Shown here piece by piece: positions 8,432 through 18,554 of a stretch of DNA of 64,000 bases. Numbering within the stretch: the first letter of the stretch is position 1; each line of letters starts with the position of its first letter. The DNA lies in the NCBI RefSeq assembly GCF_017603965.1, contig NZ_CP071955.1, forward strand, positions 1,302,001 to 1,366,000, written 5' to 3'. Both the position numbers and the translations under genes were made by a program. The DNA is from Xanthomonas fragariae. Lineage in GTDB: Bacteria > Pseudomonadota > Gammaproteobacteria > Xanthomonadales > Xanthomonadaceae. Under the pieces are notes generated by a model. That model was not told the DNA's origin. It made no database searches and saw only the letters and a program-made list of their open reading frames with translations.

Positions 8432-9940
8432 CTACACCGACGTACGATCCCGGCCGTTCTGCTTGGCGCGATACAGCGCCGAATCGGCGTCGTGCACGAA
8501 GGCGTCGGGTGTGAGTGGGGCGTCGCCCGGTTCGAAGGTGGCTGCGCCGACGCTGACGGTGACGTGCGTGCAGGTTGGGCTGGACAGGTGCATCAGGCCG
8601 AGTTCGGCGACAGCGCTGCGGACCGCATCGGCCAATCGTAATGCGCCGGCAGCGTCGGTCTGCGGCAGGATCATGCCGAACTCTTCGCCGCCATAACGTG
8701 CGGCGATGTCCTGGCTGCGTCGCGAGCATCCGGCAATCGCGCGGGCGACCAACCGCAGGCAGGCATCGCCATTCACATGACCATAGGTGTCGTTGTAGAG
8801 CTTGAAGTGGTCGACATCGATCATCAGCACCGACAACGGCGCCTGCAGGCGCATGGCTTCCTGCAATGCGCGCGATAGGCGATGGTCGAATGCGCGCCGG
8901 TTGGCGATGCCGGTCAACGCATCCACCCAGGCTTCGGTGCTCAGCCTGGCTTCGTTGCGATGCATGCGGCGCAATTGCAGGTCCAGCCAAATGCCAACCC
9001 ACAGCAGCAGCGCAAAGCCGAGTGTGGCGATCACAATCCGCTGGCCTGCGGATTGCCGCCAGTTGGCCAGTGCATCGTCCACCGAAACGCCGGTCAGCAC
9101 GGTCAACGGATATGGCCGCGCCGGTGCGAAACTGGAGATGCGCTCCACACCGTCGATCGGCGACCGATACGTTGCGGTGCCATGTTTGCGCGCGTGAATG
9201 GTGACGTAGATCAATGTGCCTGCGATCGAAGTACCGATCACGCCCGGCTTGTCGGGCCGGCGCACTAGCACGATGCCATCGTCGTTAGTCATGCCAATCG
9301 TGCCGTTCGGGCCAATCTCGAAGGTGTTGTAGTAGTTCTGGAAATACTTCAGTGGCAGGGTGACCAGCACCACACCGGCAAAGTCCCCGCTGGGTGTGTT
9401 GAGTCGGCGGCTCAGCGTCAGTACCCAACTGCCGTCGGAGCGGCTTTGCACCGGTGGGCCGACCAGCGACATGGCATCGGGATGGTCGCGATGATACTTG
9501 AAGTAAGCGCGGTCGGCGTTGTTATGGGTTCTGGGGGTGCTGTCCAGCGATGAGCTCACCCAGCTGCCATCCGCTGCACAGATGAAGATGCCATGCAGCC
9601 GATCCGAGCGCTGTGCTTCGCGTACCAGAAAATCGTGCATCGCCGATCGCGCAATTATCGAAGCCTGATCGTGTTCGACGCGCGACACCAGCCCGGACAG
9701 CACCGCCTCGGCGATCGCCATGGTGTCGCTGGCATGTTGCGCCAGCGAATTGGCGAGGTTCAGCGACTGCGCTTCGGCAGTGCGCAGCGCGGTCGCGCGT
9801 TCTTCGTGGATGGACCAATATTCCGAACCGAGCAATAGCATCCACGAGATGGTCAACACGAAATGCAATGCGATGCGTTGTGCACGTTGTTGCCATCGCT
9901 TGGTTATTGATGTCACTGTGGCTACCTGTCCGGACACCAA
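8432..9940 (-). CDS. Membrane-bound diguanylate cyclase with extracytoplasmic sensor
   Basis: About 500 residues. A first membrane span (about 22-42) is followed by a periplasmic sensor region of roughly 250 residues resembling a double-Cache domain (the GSWVLTLSRRLNTPSGDFAG segment), a second span near 298-316, then a GGDEF domain. The active-site loop is GGEEF (about residue 417), preceded by the metal-binding D in LMIDVDHFKLYND, so it should make c-di-GMP from two GTP. No EAL domain is present. The start is uncertain: the longest frame begins with TTG at 9940, and GTG codons follow at once. It stands alone, converging with ssb. Signal sensed is unknown. Confidence 0.88.
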   Translation of the reverse strand: MVSGQVATVTSITKRWQQRAQRIALHFVLTISWMLLLGSEYWSIHEERATALRTAEAQSLNLANSLAQHASDTMAIAEAVLSGLVSRVEHDQASIIARSAMHDFLVREAQRSDRLHGIFICAADGSWVSSSLDSTPRTHNNADRAYFKYHRDHPDAMSLVGPPVQSRSDGSWVLTLSRRLNTPSGDFAGVVLVTLPLKYFQNYYNTFEIGPNGTIGMTNDDGIVLVRRPDKPGVIGTSIAGTLIYVTIHARKHGTATYRSPIDGVERISSFAPARPYPLTVLTGVSVDDALANWRQSAGQRIVIATLGFALLLWVGIWLDLQLRRMHRNEARLSTEAWVDALTGIANRRAFDHRLSRALQEAMRLQAPLSVLMIDVDHFKLYNDTYGHVNGDACLRLVARAIAGCSRRSQDIAARYGGEEFGMILPQTDAAGALRLADAVRSAVAELGLMHLSSPTCTHVTVSVGAATFEPGDAPLTPDAFVHDADSALYRAKQNGRDRTSV

Positions 9941-10211
9941 GGCGATGCAACCGCTGTGCCAGCGTAAGCGTCCACTCGCGCGCGGCTGCGTGCATTTGTA
10001 AAGACACAGTGCTGATCTGTGATTCGCGCCTCATGCAGTGAGCAACAGTCCGCTTTCACGCATGACTGCAGGCGTTGTCCGTTCTGCTTGGGTCCGATTC
10101 GTAAAGCACCAAAGGTCATCCATCGCTGCGCGCGATGCAAGCCGGCTCGACTGCGACCTCATCACGTTGCGCGTGTTATCCCGAAGACTGATTTGAAGTC
10201 GGGAGGTATCC

Positions 10212-10838
10212 ATGCGCACCATGCGTTTGCGTCATTCCGCAGGAATCGCGTCGCTGCGACCTGTTGACTTACCTGATCCAGAACAGCCTGCATGTGGTCA
10301 GATCCGCGTGCGCTTGCATGCGAGCTCTCATGATTTTCATGACTTAGGGATCGTGCTGGGTCAGATGCCGGCTGCGGACGGACATATTCCGATGTCAGAC
10401 GGTGCCGGTTTAGTCGAGGCGGTCGGGCCGCAGGTCAGTGAGCGCCTGGAGCAGGGCGGGCGTGTGGTGGAGCAAACCGACATCACCGATATCGGTACCG
10501 GCTCCTACACCATCATTGCGCAGACCGCTGCGGAGATAATGGGCGTTCCGTCGAACTGGGTGCACGTGCGGTTGGGCGATGCCAGCGTCAATCACGACCT
10601 GGCAGGTTACGAAGTGCCTGTGCATGCGGATATCCCGCATCAGAAAGTGGTATTCCTGGAAGAAAGCGACCCACTGTCGTCGCCGATGAAGGCCAAGGGC
10701 GTAGGCGAGCTCGGCATCTGCGGTGTGGCTGCGGCGATCGCTAATGCGGGCTTCAACGCCACCGGCGTGCGCGTAGGCGATTACCCGGTCACGCTCGACA
10801 AGCTGCGTGCCCACCTGCCCGAGCTACAGCGCGCGTGA
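10212..10838 (+). pseudogene. Chimeric remnant: alcohol dehydrogenase N-terminus fused to aldehyde oxidoreductase (PaoC/XDH-type) fragments
   Basis: An open frame of 208 residues joining unrelated pieces. Residues 1-77 match the N-terminus of a zinc-type alcohol dehydrogenase (RVRLHASSHDFHDLGIVLGQ; IPMSDGAGLVEAVG). From about 83 the frame reads as molybdopterin-binding aldehyde oxidoreductase large subunit (TDITDIGTGSYTIIAQTAAE). Near residue 122 it jumps (VRLGDAS to NHDLAGYEVPV) to the C-terminal end of the same subunit (MKAKGVGELGICGVAAAIAN). In PaoC-type subunits of about 730 residues these two blocks are well separated, so an internal block is missing as well as the N-terminal two thirds. 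All joins keep frame. No complete domain remains, so function is unlikely. Its stop overlaps the GTG of the xdhC-like gene. Confidence 0.85.
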
Positions 10839-11884
10839 GTGAAGCCGTAGCCACGGTCACGCATGCCGCGCCGGCGTGGCCGGCATGGCCGAGCTACGCA
10901 CTGCACGATGATCTGCTGCCGACGCTGACAGCCTGGTATCGGGCTGGGCAGCGTGTAGCGATTGCCACGTTGATCGACATTCGGGGCTCGTCACCGCGCC
11001 CCCTGGGCAGCGAGATGGCGATCAGCGCAGACGGCCGGGTCGCCGGTTACGTGTCCGGGGGGTGCGTGGAGGCAGCGGTGGCGCATCAAGCCATGGCAGC
11101 ACTGCGCGATGGTCGGTCGCGCTGGCTGGATTACGGCCAGGGCAGCGAAGTGCTGGACATCCAGCTCAGCTGCGGCGGCCGCATCGGCGTGCTGGTGTGG
11201 CCGGTGCCGGATCTGGGCGAGCATCTGGAACGTTGGCGCAACGCGCGCCAACACCATCGGGCGTTTCATGTGGCGCTGAATCGCGATTCCGGCGCGGTGC
11301 GTTATCCGGTCACTGCGCAGGATGCACGTCCCGGTGAATTCTTGCGCACGCATCGTCCACCGTTGCGACTGGTGCTGGTCGGCGCCGATCCTGCGCTGCT
11401 GGTGTTGGTCTCATTGGCCAGCCAGATGGGTATCGAGGTGCGCGTGCTGCGACCGCATGGGCCCAGTGAACCACCGCCGCGACTGGCTCCGGAGCATTAC
11501 GACCGTCGCGGTTTGAGCCAGGCACTGAAGGATCTGCATCTGGATGCAGACACCGCGCTTTATAGCCTGGCGCACGATGGCGATATCGATCTGCAGGTCG
11601 CATGTCGCGGGCTTGCGTCCAACGTTGCCTGCGTCGGCATCCTGGGCAGCCGACACAAGCGCGAAGGTCGTCTACAAACGCTGCGTGCACTCGGACACGA
11701 CGATACCGCGCTTGCGCGCTTGCGACTTCCCGCCGGCTGGCGCATGGGGCGCTCGTCGCCGCACACCATCGCACTTGGCATCATTGCCGAGGCGACACAG
11801 GCGGTGGCGGACACGCAGTCTGTTGCGGTGGGTGGCTACGACCTCAGCACTTGGCGTGCTATGCCACCTGGCAGATCGTCGTGA
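10835..11884 (+). CDS. XdhC/CoxI-family molybdenum-enzyme maturation factor
   Basis: A 349-residue protein starting with GTG that overlaps the upstream stop (GTGA). The N-terminal XdhC/CoxI domain shows IRGSSPRPLGSEMAI (about 49-63) and VSGGCVEAAVAHQA (about 72-85). The C-terminal Rossmann-like XdhC_C domain shows LVLVGADPALLVLVSLASQ (about 178-196) and CVGILGSRHKREGRL (about 263-277). The family binds molybdenum cofactor and fits it into xanthine dehydrogenase or aldehyde oxidoreductase apoenzymes. Here the client enzyme immediately upstream is broken and its small and FAD subunits are absent, so the gene may be an orphan helper on its way out, though its own frame is intact. Confidence 0.85.
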   Translation: MSEAVATVTHAAPAWPAWPSYALHDDLLPTLTAWYRAGQRVAIATLIDIRGSSPRPLGSEMAISADGRVAGYVSGGCVEAAVAHQAMAALRDGRSRWLDYGQGSEVLDIQLSCGGRIGVLVWPVPDLGEHLERWRNARQHHRAFHVALNRDSGAVRYPVTAQDARPGEFLRTHRPPLRLVLVGADPALLVLVSLASQMGIEVRVLRPHGPSEPPPRLAPEHYDRRGLSQALKDLHLDADTALYSLAHDGDIDLQVACRGLASNVACVGILGSRHKREGRLQTLRALGHDDTALARLRLPAGWRMGRSSPHTIALGIIAEATQAVADTQSVAVGGYDLSTWRAMPPGRSS

Positions 11885-12467
11885 CCGCAGCACCGCCCAG
11901 ACGTCGCCTGTCTGTTCTCCAGCGCAAAGCAGCAGCTGCGACCGTTGAAGCATTCGTTTGAATCAATCATTTGAAGCAGTCGTTACGCTGCGAGCTTTTC
12001 GATTATCAGCAACTCCAATTCCAGCCAGGCGGATATGTCTGTGGGGCGCACAGGAGGCAGCGAGATACAGATTCACTGCTGAGCTGCCAAGACGTCTTCG
12101 ACGCGCGGCGTCACGCTGCTTGCTGCGGGTATTGAACCAACGCCGTGCGTCGAACTGACGCAGCACTTGGGAAACAAGGAAATATGGCCGAAAGCGGACT
12201 TGCGCACGGACAGCGCGGCCACGCGCAACACGCAGTCACCTCGCACGCACAGTCGGCTCTTTACGCTGAGCTCGTCTTCATTATGCACGACGTCGCCATG
12301 ACCATTTTTTTCGATCGCCACCACAACGCACCTCGCGACAAGATGCCTCGTCGGCTTTTCGCAACATCAGATCGCCCGCGCAATGCACACCTGGCAGCAC
12401 TTGACGCTTTATCAATACCGCAACTGGCTATGCGCCATCTTTCATCCATCTCTGCCGGCTGCAGCGC
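11885..12467 (+). other. Gap between xdhC-like and mocA-like genes, no gene recognised
   Basis: 583 bases with no frame that reads as a known protein on either strand. In intact loci of this type the two helper genes are usually adjacent, so this stretch may be decayed DNA. I see no repeat ends or hairpins of note. Confidence 0.4.
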
Positions 12468-13076
12468 GTGAGCAGCGATCACGCCGCGCTGGTCTTGGCC
12501 GCCGGCGCGGGGCGCCGGCTGGGCCGTTGGAAGCAACTGTTGATGCGCGATGGCGAGCCCCTGCTACGCCGCGCCGCACGCATTGCGCTACAAACGTCGC
12601 CGCGCCGTTGTGTGGTGGCGTTGGGTGCCGAAGCCGACGCATTGGCCGAGGTCTTGCACGGCCTGGATGTGGAAATACTTCGGCATGCCGACTGGTGTGT
12701 AGGCATGGGTTCCAGCTTGGCGGTGTTGCGCCAACATGTGCAGGACGACACGCCGTTGCGCCGCAGCTTGATCCTGGGCTGCGATCAACCTGCACTGGAC
12801 GCACCGCACCTGCGCGCGCTGCTCCAAGAGGCCGGGCACGCCGCTTCGGGCTGTGCCATCAGTGGTTATGCCGGGGTCCGCGGCATTCCTGCAGTGGTCA
12901 CCCACGCCGTCTGGGCAGACGTCCCGCTGCAGGCCGATAGCGGCTTGCGCGGCCTGTTTGCCAGCCTGGATGTGCAGACACTGGGCTGCGTAAGCGCACC
13001 GGCGCTGGCCTTGGATATCGACACGCCTGCCGATCTGGCGGCGGCGCAGCGGCGCGGCTGGGTGGATCTGGACTGA
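12468..13076 (+). CDS. MocA-like molybdenum cofactor nucleotidyltransferase
   Basis: A 202-residue NTP-transferase-fold protein beginning with GTG. The nucleotide-binding signature LVLAAGAGRRLGRWKQLL is at residues 8-25, the substrate segment GMGSSLAVLRQHV near 84-96, the metal-binding LILGCDQPAL near 101-110, and a C-terminal DIDTPADLAAAQ. The family attaches CMP or GMP to molybdopterin for XDH-type and aldehyde oxidoreductase enzymes, fitting the neighbouring xdhC-like gene and the broken large-subunit gene. MocA (CTP) fits better than MobA because of the association with XdhC, but the nucleotide cannot be decided from sequence alone. The frame is intact. Confidence 0.78.
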   Translation: MSSDHAALVLAAGAGRRLGRWKQLLMRDGEPLLRRAARIALQTSPRRCVVALGAEADALAEVLHGLDVEILRHADWCVGMGSSLAVLRQHVQDDTPLRRSLILGCDQPALDAPHLRALLQEAGHAASGCAISGYAGVRGIPAVVTHAVWADVPLQADSGLRGLFASLDVQTLGCVSAPALALDIDTPADLAAAQRRGWVDLD

Positions 13077-13357
13077 GACGCCGTAACGGGCGCGGGTCGG
13101 CGATCTCCGTCAGCCTCAGCCTTCAAGCGGCCAGGGAAGCGGACTGCACGGCTGGCAAATGACGTGTCGTCATCGGCATATCCACACGTGCGAGACGCAT
13201 TGCGCGCAGGCCGCACTGCACGGCGACCGCATGCCAGGCAGGCTCCGAATCGATGGCGGGGTTTGCGCAGACGTCCAGGTCGGCTAGATTCATTACCATC
13301 GGCCGCTATTGGCCCGATCCGCACGCTGGCGGCTACTTTTCTGGATGTTCGCCCGTC

Positions 13358-14605
13358 GTGAATGCCGCCGGTTTTGCGCTGATTCAAAACGATATCATCG
13401 TCTTCGGCCTGATCGCCGCCACCCTGGGGGCGGTGTTCTGGACCTCCTCGCGCGAGCAGGGCGTGTGGCGGCGCTTTTATGCCGTGGTACCGGCCTTGTT
13501 GCTGTGTTATCTGCTGCCAGGCATCTACAACACGGTCGGTCTGATCGACGGCACCAACACCCGCCTGTACAACCCGATCGCGCGCGACGTTTTGCTACCG
13601 GCAGCGCTGATCCTGCTCACATTGAGTATCGACCTGCGCGCGATTCTGGGGCTGGGGCCAACGTTGGTCGCGATGTATCTGGGCGCATCGCTGAGCATCA
13701 TGCTGGGCGCGGTGGTCGCGTTCTGGGTGATGCACTGGCTGCATCCGGCCACAGTGGCCGGCGACACCTGGGCCGGAATGGCGACGTTGGCCGGCAGTTG
13801 GATCGGCGGCGGTGCCAACATGCTGGCGATGCGTGAGGTCTTCGATGTGGATGCCACCACCTTCGGCCAGTTCGCCGTAGTCGATGTCGGCGTAGGTTAC
13901 GTATGGATGGCTGCGCTGATTTTCATGGCCGTGTACGCCCGCAAGATCGATGCGCGCAGCGGCGCGGATAGGCGTGCGCTGGATGCCTTGCAGGAGCGCA
14001 TGGCGCTCTTCCAAGCCGAACATGCGCGCATTCCCAGCCTGGCCGATTTGATGGTGATCGTAGCGGTGGCATTTGGCGGGGTCGGCTTGGCGCATGCGCT
14101 CGCCAACCCGCTCGCTGCATGGTGCAAGACGCATTCGAGTTGGGCCAGTCAGTTCAGTCTGGATACGCCGTTTGTGTGGGTAGTGGTGTTGGCGACCAGT
14201 CTGGGCCTGCTGCTGAGCTTGACCCGCGCACGCACGCTCGAAGGCGCGGGCGCCTCCAGGATCGGCACGCTGCTGCTGTATTTCCTGATCGCCTGCATCG
14301 GCATGCAGATGGATCTGTTGGCGCTGCTGGACCGGCCGTGGCTGTTCCTGCTCGGCCTGATCTGGATCGCTGCCCACATCGCGCTGCTGTGGGGTCTGGG
14401 CCGCTTGTTGCGGGTGCCATTTTTCTATTTCGCGATCGGCTCGCAATCCAACATCGGTGGCCCGGCCTCCGCGCCGGTGGTCGCTGCCGCTTTCCATCCG
14501 GCATTGGCACCGGTCGGGGTGTTGCTGGGCACGATGGGCTACGCCACCGGCACCTGTCTGGCGTATCTGGTCGGCATTACCTTGCGCGCGATGGCGGGTG
14601 CATAG
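13358..14605 (+). CDS. DUF819-family integral membrane protein
   Basis: A 415-residue polytopic protein with about ten to twelve hydrophobic segments, for example DIIVFGLIAATLGAVFW near the N-terminus and LLYFLIACIGMQMDLLALL in the second half. Glycine motifs LAGSWIGGGANMLAM and AIGSQSNIGGPASAPVVAAA occur at equivalent places in the two halves, suggesting an internal duplication typical of transporters. The family (YjcL-like) is uncharacterised; transport of an unknown solute is inferred. The GTG at 13358 is chosen because residues upstream (from an ATG at 13253) are Arg-rich and not family-like. A HAD phosphatase follows 66 bases later on the same strand. Confidence 0.72.
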   Translation: MNAAGFALIQNDIIVFGLIAATLGAVFWTSSREQGVWRRFYAVVPALLLCYLLPGIYNTVGLIDGTNTRLYNPIARDVLLPAALILLTLSIDLRAILGLGPTLVAMYLGASLSIMLGAVVAFWVMHWLHPATVAGDTWAGMATLAGSWIGGGANMLAMREVFDVDATTFGQFAVVDVGVGYVWMAALIFMAVYARKIDARSGADRRALDALQERMALFQAEHARIPSLADLMVIVAVAFGGVGLAHALANPLAAWCKTHSSWASQFSLDTPFVWVVVLATSLGLLLSLTRARTLEGAGASRIGTLLLYFLIACIGMQMDLLALLDRPWLFLLGLIWIAAHIALLWGLGRLLRVPFFYFAIGSQSNIGGPASAPVVAAAFHPALAPVGVLLGTMGYATGTCLAYLVGITLRAMAGA

Positions 14606-14671
14606 CGCGCCTCACAAAGATGTTGCGTTTCAGCAGTCATAATTGCGCCTCTTTGCGGAGGCCGCTTACAG

Positions 14672-15352
14672 ATGCAGCGATTCGAGCTACTGATCAGTGA
14701 CTGCGATGGCGTTCTTGTCGACAGCGAGATATTGGCCGACCGGGTGATGTGTGAGGCGCTGGCGGGATTCGTTCCGGTCCAGGCGTTGGAGCATCTGCTG
14801 GGAACGACCTTCGGGCAAACCACGCGTGACATGTTGCGGCTGGTCCAAGAGCGCTTCGCGCTGCAGTTGCCGGACACCTTGCTGGCGCAGATCCAGGCGC
14901 GTAGCGAAGCGCTTATCGAGGCCGAGGTACAGCCGATTCCAGGCGTGCGCCAGGCACTGGAACAGATTCCGTTGCCGTTGGCAGTGGCCTCCAATAGCCG
15001 CTGCCATAATGTGATTGCATCGGTGGAGCGGGTTGGGCTCAGCGCCCGGGCTGCTGGACGTATCTTCGGTGCCGATATGGTGGAGCGGCCAAAGCCTGCA
15101 CCGGATGTCTATCTGCTAGCCGCACGTACAGCCGGTGTGGCGCCGGAGCGTTGTCTGGTGATCGAGGACAGCCTCACCGGTGCGAGCGCGGCATTGGCCG
15201 CAGGAATGCAAGTGCTGGGTTTTACCGGTGCCAGCCATATTCCACATGGGCACGATGAGAGGTTGCGTCGTATCGGCGTGCTTGAGGTGTTCGACGCCAT
15301 GCGCGACTTGCCGGAATTGTTCGAATGCCTCGTACGGAAGCAAGCTGGCTGA
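14672..15352 (+). CDS. HAD-superfamily phosphatase (phosphoglycolate/sugar-phosphate type)
   Basis: A 226-residue cytoplasmic HAD hydrolase of subclass IA. Motif I is DCDGVLVDSE (residues 10-19, nucleophile D10, acid D12). Motif II is the S in VASNSR (about 107), motif III is RPKPAPDVYL (K about 142), and motif IV is VIEDSLTGASAA (E-D pair about 165). The cap domain between residues 20 and 90 is helical, as in beta-phosphoglucomutase and YieH-like phosphatases. The natural substrate is not predictable; a small phosphorylated sugar is likely. It is followed by a strong hairpin shared with the convergent cstA-ybdD pair. Confidence 0.8.
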   Translation: MQRFELLISDCDGVLVDSEILADRVMCEALAGFVPVQALEHLLGTTFGQTTRDMLRLVQERFALQLPDTLLAQIQARSEALIEAEVQPIPGVRQALEQIPLPLAVASNSRCHNVIASVERVGLSARAAGRIFGADMVERPKPAPDVYLLAARTAGVAPERCLVIEDSLTGASAALAAGMQVLGFTGASHIPHGHDERLRRIGVLEVFDAMRDLPELFECLVRKQAG

Positions 15353-15535
15353 ACGCGCATTGAGCGGCGCGGCGATGCAGCGTGGGGCGCGTGCTCAAGA
15401 CATAACAAGCTCCAGGGTGTTATTTCGTCGCAGCTGATTCGAGGCGCGGGCTCAACATCCCGCCGCGTCAGTGCAGTTTCAACAATGTCTTTCAGGCCAG
15501 CTTTCGGAAGCTATCGATTTTTCGGAACGCATCGA

Positions 15536-15571
15536 CGCAACAGGGCGCGATTCGCATCGCGCCCTGTTGCG
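15536..15571. terminator. Hairpin terminator between convergent genes
   Basis: A perfect 16-base stem (CGCAACAGGGCGCGAT with its complement) and a TCGC loop, between the HAD gene and ybdD. On the plus strand it is followed by TTT; on the minus strand there is no T run, so it acts best for the HAD gene. Confidence 0.65.
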
Positions 15572-15592
15572 TTTCAACCCGTCAATCTCATC

Positions 15593-15817
15593 TCAACAGC
15601 AGCGAAATCCGCTCTTGCCGCCATAGCGCGCGTCCTGGCGTTCGCGGAAAAAGGCGGGGTAGTCCATCACCGATTTGTCGGGATGTTTTTCCAGCATGTG
15701 GCGTACGTAGTTGTCGTAGTCGGGAATGCCGCAACACAGGCGTGCGGTCTGTATCAGGCGCCGCCAGATGCGGCGATGCACCTGATATTGGCTGGCCACA
15801 ACGAGTTGGGTGCCCAT
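15593..15817 (-). CDS. YbdD/YjiX-family small protein
   Basis: A 74-residue basic protein of the DUF466 family: [19 protein letters not shown] (about 20-38), the [20 protein letters not shown] core (about 40-59) and a Gly/Cys-rich tail ([10 protein letters not shown]). Its ATG shares a base with the TAA stop of the upstream carbon-starvation gene, so the two are translationally coupled. This pair is conserved in enterobacteria as cstA-ybdD and btsT-yjiX. The role of the small protein is uncertain; a contribution to pyruvate or peptide uptake with its partner has been reported for E. coli. No signal peptide or membrane segment is present. Confidence 0.85.
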   Translation of the reverse strand: MGTQLVVASQYQVHRRIWRRLIQTARLCCGIPDYDNYVRHMLEKHPDKSVMDYPAFFRERQDARYGGKSGFRCC

Positions 15818-17889
15818 TACATGTCCGCCATCTGGTGTGGCTGCAACGCCACGTACGGAGTTTGGCGATCGCTACGTTGCGGGTTGCGGCGCGCAACGAT
15901 GATCGTCTTGACCGCGTAAATCAGGATCGAGCACACCACGAACAGAAACAGCACGGTCAGACCGGCGTTGACGTAGGCATTGGTGACGATCTGCTGCATC
16001 TGCGCCACCGTCTTGGCCGGTGCGGTGACGGTGTTGCTGGCGATAGCGGCCTGAAACTTGTGCGCCTGCGCCAGGAAGCCCTGGGCCGGGTTGCTGTCGA
16101 AGATCTTGATCAGCCCGGCGTAGGTCGTGCACAACAGCAGCCACAGCGCCGGCATGATGGTGACCCAGGCGTAGCGATCGCGCTTCATCTTGAACAGCAC
16201 CACCGTGCCCAGCATCAATGCAATACCTGCCAGCATCTGGTTGGAGATGCCGAACAACGGCCACAGCGTCTGGATGCCGCCGAATGGATCGATCACGCCG
16301 GTGTAGAGCAGATAGCCCCACAGCGCCACGCAACCGGCGGTGGCGATTATGTTGGCAGTCCACGAGTCGGTCTTCTTCAGCGCCGGGATGAAGTTGCCCA
16401 GCAGGTCCTGCAGCATGAAGCGGCCCGCACGCGTGCCGGCGTCCACTGCAGTCAGAATGAACAGGGCTTCGAACAGGATGGCGAAGTGGTACCAGAACGC
16501 CATGGTGTCTTCGCCGGGCAGCAGCTGGTGCAGGATCTGCGCAATGCCGACTGCCAGCGTGGGGGCGCCGCCGGCACGTGCCAGGATGCTGTGCTCGCCG
16601 ATGTCGCGCGCGGTGGCTTCCAGGACCTCGGGCGTGATCGCAAAGCCCCATTCGGACAGCTTGGCCGCGACCGCCACCGTGTCGGTGCCGACCAGTGAGG
16701 CCGGGCTGTTCATCGCGAAATAGATGCCAGGCTCGATGATCGAGGCCGCCACCAGGGCCATGATCGCCACGAACGATTCCATCAACATGCCGCCGTAGCC
16801 GATGTAACGCATGTGGCCCTCGTTGGCGAGCAACTTTGGCGTGGTACCGGAGGCGATCAACGCGTGGAAACCGGACACCGCCCCGCAGGCGATGGTGATG
16901 AACAGAAACGGGAAAATGCCGCCTTTCCACACCGGGCCGTCGCCGGTGGAAGCGAACCGCGTCAGCGCCGGCATTTGCAGATCCGGCATCACGACCAGAA
17001 TGCCGATCGCAAGTGCCATGATCGTGCCGATCTTGAGAAAGGTTGACAGGTAGTCGCGCGGCGCCAGCAGCAGCCACACCGGCAACACTGCGGCGACGAA
17101 GCCATAGCCGATCAACATCCAGGTGATCTGCCTGGCGGTGAAGGTGAAGGCCGGACCCCAGCTTGGATCGGCGGCGACCTTGCCGCCCAACCAGATCGCG
17201 CCTAGCAACAGCACCAGGCCGACCACCGAGATCTCGCCGATCTTGCCGACACGGATATAGCGCATGTACACCCCCATCATCAGCGCGATCGGCATCGTCG
17301 CGATCACCGTGAACATGCCCCACGGGCTTTCGGCCAGCGCCTTGACCACCACCATCGCCAGCACCGCCAGGATGATGATCATGATCAGGAATGCACCGAA
17401 CAAGGCGATTGTGCCGGGCACCTGACCCATTTCCTCGCGCACCAGATCGCCCAGCGAGCGGCCGTTGCGACGGCTTGAGAGAAATAGCACCACGAAGTCC
17501 TGCACCGCACCGGCAAACACCACGCCCACCACCAGCCACAGCAAGCCTGGCAGGTAGCCCATTTGCGCGGCGAGCACCGGGCCGACCAAGGGCCCGGCGC
17601 CAGCGATCGCGGCAAAATGATGGCCAAACAGCACGTGCTTGTTGGTGGGTACGTAGTCCAGGCCGTCGTTGTTGGCGACGGCGGGCGTGGCGCGGGTGGG
17701 ATCCAACTGCAGCACGTTGTCGGCGATGAACAGGCTGTAGAACCGGTAGGCGATCAGATAGATCGACACCGCAGCCACCACGATCCACAACGCGTTGATG
17801 TGTTCGCCACGCCGCAGCGCCACGGTACCCAGGCAGAACGCAGCCAGCAGCGCCAGCGCGCTCCAGGCCAGCTTCGAGAACCCTTTCAT
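15817..17889 (-). CDS. cstA: Carbon starvation protein A family transporter
   Basis: A 690-residue inner-membrane protein with about 16-18 hydrophobic segments. Family landmarks are [20 protein letters not shown] (about 79-98), [20 protein letters not shown] (about 98-117), ISFAT-like [20 protein letters not shown] (about 320-339), SGTTPKLL, and [14 protein letters not shown] near 560. CstA/BtsT proteins import pyruvate (BtsT) or are linked to peptide use in starvation (CstA); sequence alone does not decide. The start ATG at 17889 is followed by a positively charged MKGFSK and then a membrane span. Coupled downstream to the ybdD-like gene. In E. coli the homologues are under cAMP-CRP or sensor-kinase control; nothing similar is recognisable here. 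Confidence 0.92.
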   Translation of the reverse strand: MKGFSKLAWSALALLAAFCLGTVALRRGEHINALWIVVAAVSIYLIAYRFYSLFIADNVLQLDPTRATPAVANNDGLDYVPTNKHVLFGHHFAAIAGAGPLVGPVLAAQMGYLPGLLWLVVGVVFAGAVQDFVVLFLSSRRNGRSLGDLVREEMGQVPGTIALFGAFLIMIIILAVLAMVVVKALAESPWGMFTVIATMPIALMMGVYMRYIRVGKIGEISVVGLVLLLGAIWLGGKVAADPSWGPAFTFTARQITWMLIGYGFVAAVLPVWLLLAPRDYLSTFLKIGTIMALAIGILVVMPDLQMPALTRFASTGDGPVWKGGIFPFLFITIACGAVSGFHALIASGTTPKLLANEGHMRYIGYGGMLMESFVAIMALVAASIIEPGIYFAMNSPASLVGTDTVAVAAKLSEWGFAITPEVLEATARDIGEHSILARAGGAPTLAVGIAQILHQLLPGEDTMAFWYHFAILFEALFILTAVDAGTRAGRFMLQDLLGNFIPALKKTDSWTANIIATAGCVALWGYLLYTGVIDPFGGIQTLWPLFGISNQMLAGIALMLGTVVLFKMKRDRYAWVTIMPALWLLLCTTYAGLIKIFDSNPAQGFLAQAHKFQAAIASNTVTAPAKTVAQMQQIVTNAYVNAGLTVLFLFVVCSILIYAVKTIIVARRNPQRSDRQTPYVALQPHQMADM

Positions 17890-18554
17890 GCATGCCCCTC
17901 AGTAACGATTCACCTAAGGGTCGCCTCGTAGCCTGCCTGCGGTCAATGGTGCCGTTCCGGGTCGAGGTAAAACGTTGGTTGTAGAGCGTCTTGTTGCGGT
18001 GTGCCCGGTTGCACTGGTGCGGCGATGGCTTTTGGAAAGATCGGTTGCGCAGGTCACCATTGGGCCACGTGCCTGGGACATCCATTGTGTAATCCACATA
18101 ACCTTGAACAGGGAGAGCCCGATGAGCGCAACCACCACCGCAGCGACGCATGTGCTGGGTACGATTCGCGGCATCTCCACCTCCAATGGGTCAGGTGTCA
18201 GCTGACCCGCGCGATCGGCATGCCGCAACTGCCCGAGCTTGACTCCTTCAGGAAGGCCGATTTTGACGTTCGTTGACCGGTGAGATGTAGCAATGTTGAA
18301 TTTTTCTTATTTTCGAGACCAACGGCATTTGCGGCGTGATGGTGACTCTAGTGGATGATATTGCTCAAATCGAGACCGCTATTTATGTCAAGTTCGCGAG
18401 GATTGTGTGGCGTATTTGCCTAATTTTCTTGAATTCTAGATGGTCCGCAGCAGCGAATTGCGCGCGCTGCATATCGTATGTCCAATGAAGTCGCGTGCTG
18501 CAAATGCAGCACGCATCACCGACATCGGCTATCCACTGAAGTTCAGGAGGCGAA
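17890..18554. other. 665-base gap; right half is unusually AT-rich
   Basis: No convincing gene. A 27-codon frame at 18121-18204 with a GGGAGAG upstream ends quickly and is not recognised; it may be the relic of a longer gene. From about 18290 the sequence becomes clearly richer in A and T than its neighbours (runs such as TTTTTCTTATTTTCG), continuous with the orphan gene that follows. A short hairpin CGTGCTGCAAATGCAGCACG sits at 18491-18510. Confidence 0.4.

Noticed and set aside
6975..9002. Long minus-strand frame of 675 codons
   Set aside because: It runs antisense to ssb and out of frame through ispB and the GGDEF gene. No protein family is visible.
15872..18151. Long minus-strand frame of 759 codons over cstA
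   Set aside because: Out-of-frame shadow of cstA: Arg- and Gly-rich with no membrane spans, while the cstA frame gives a clear transporter.
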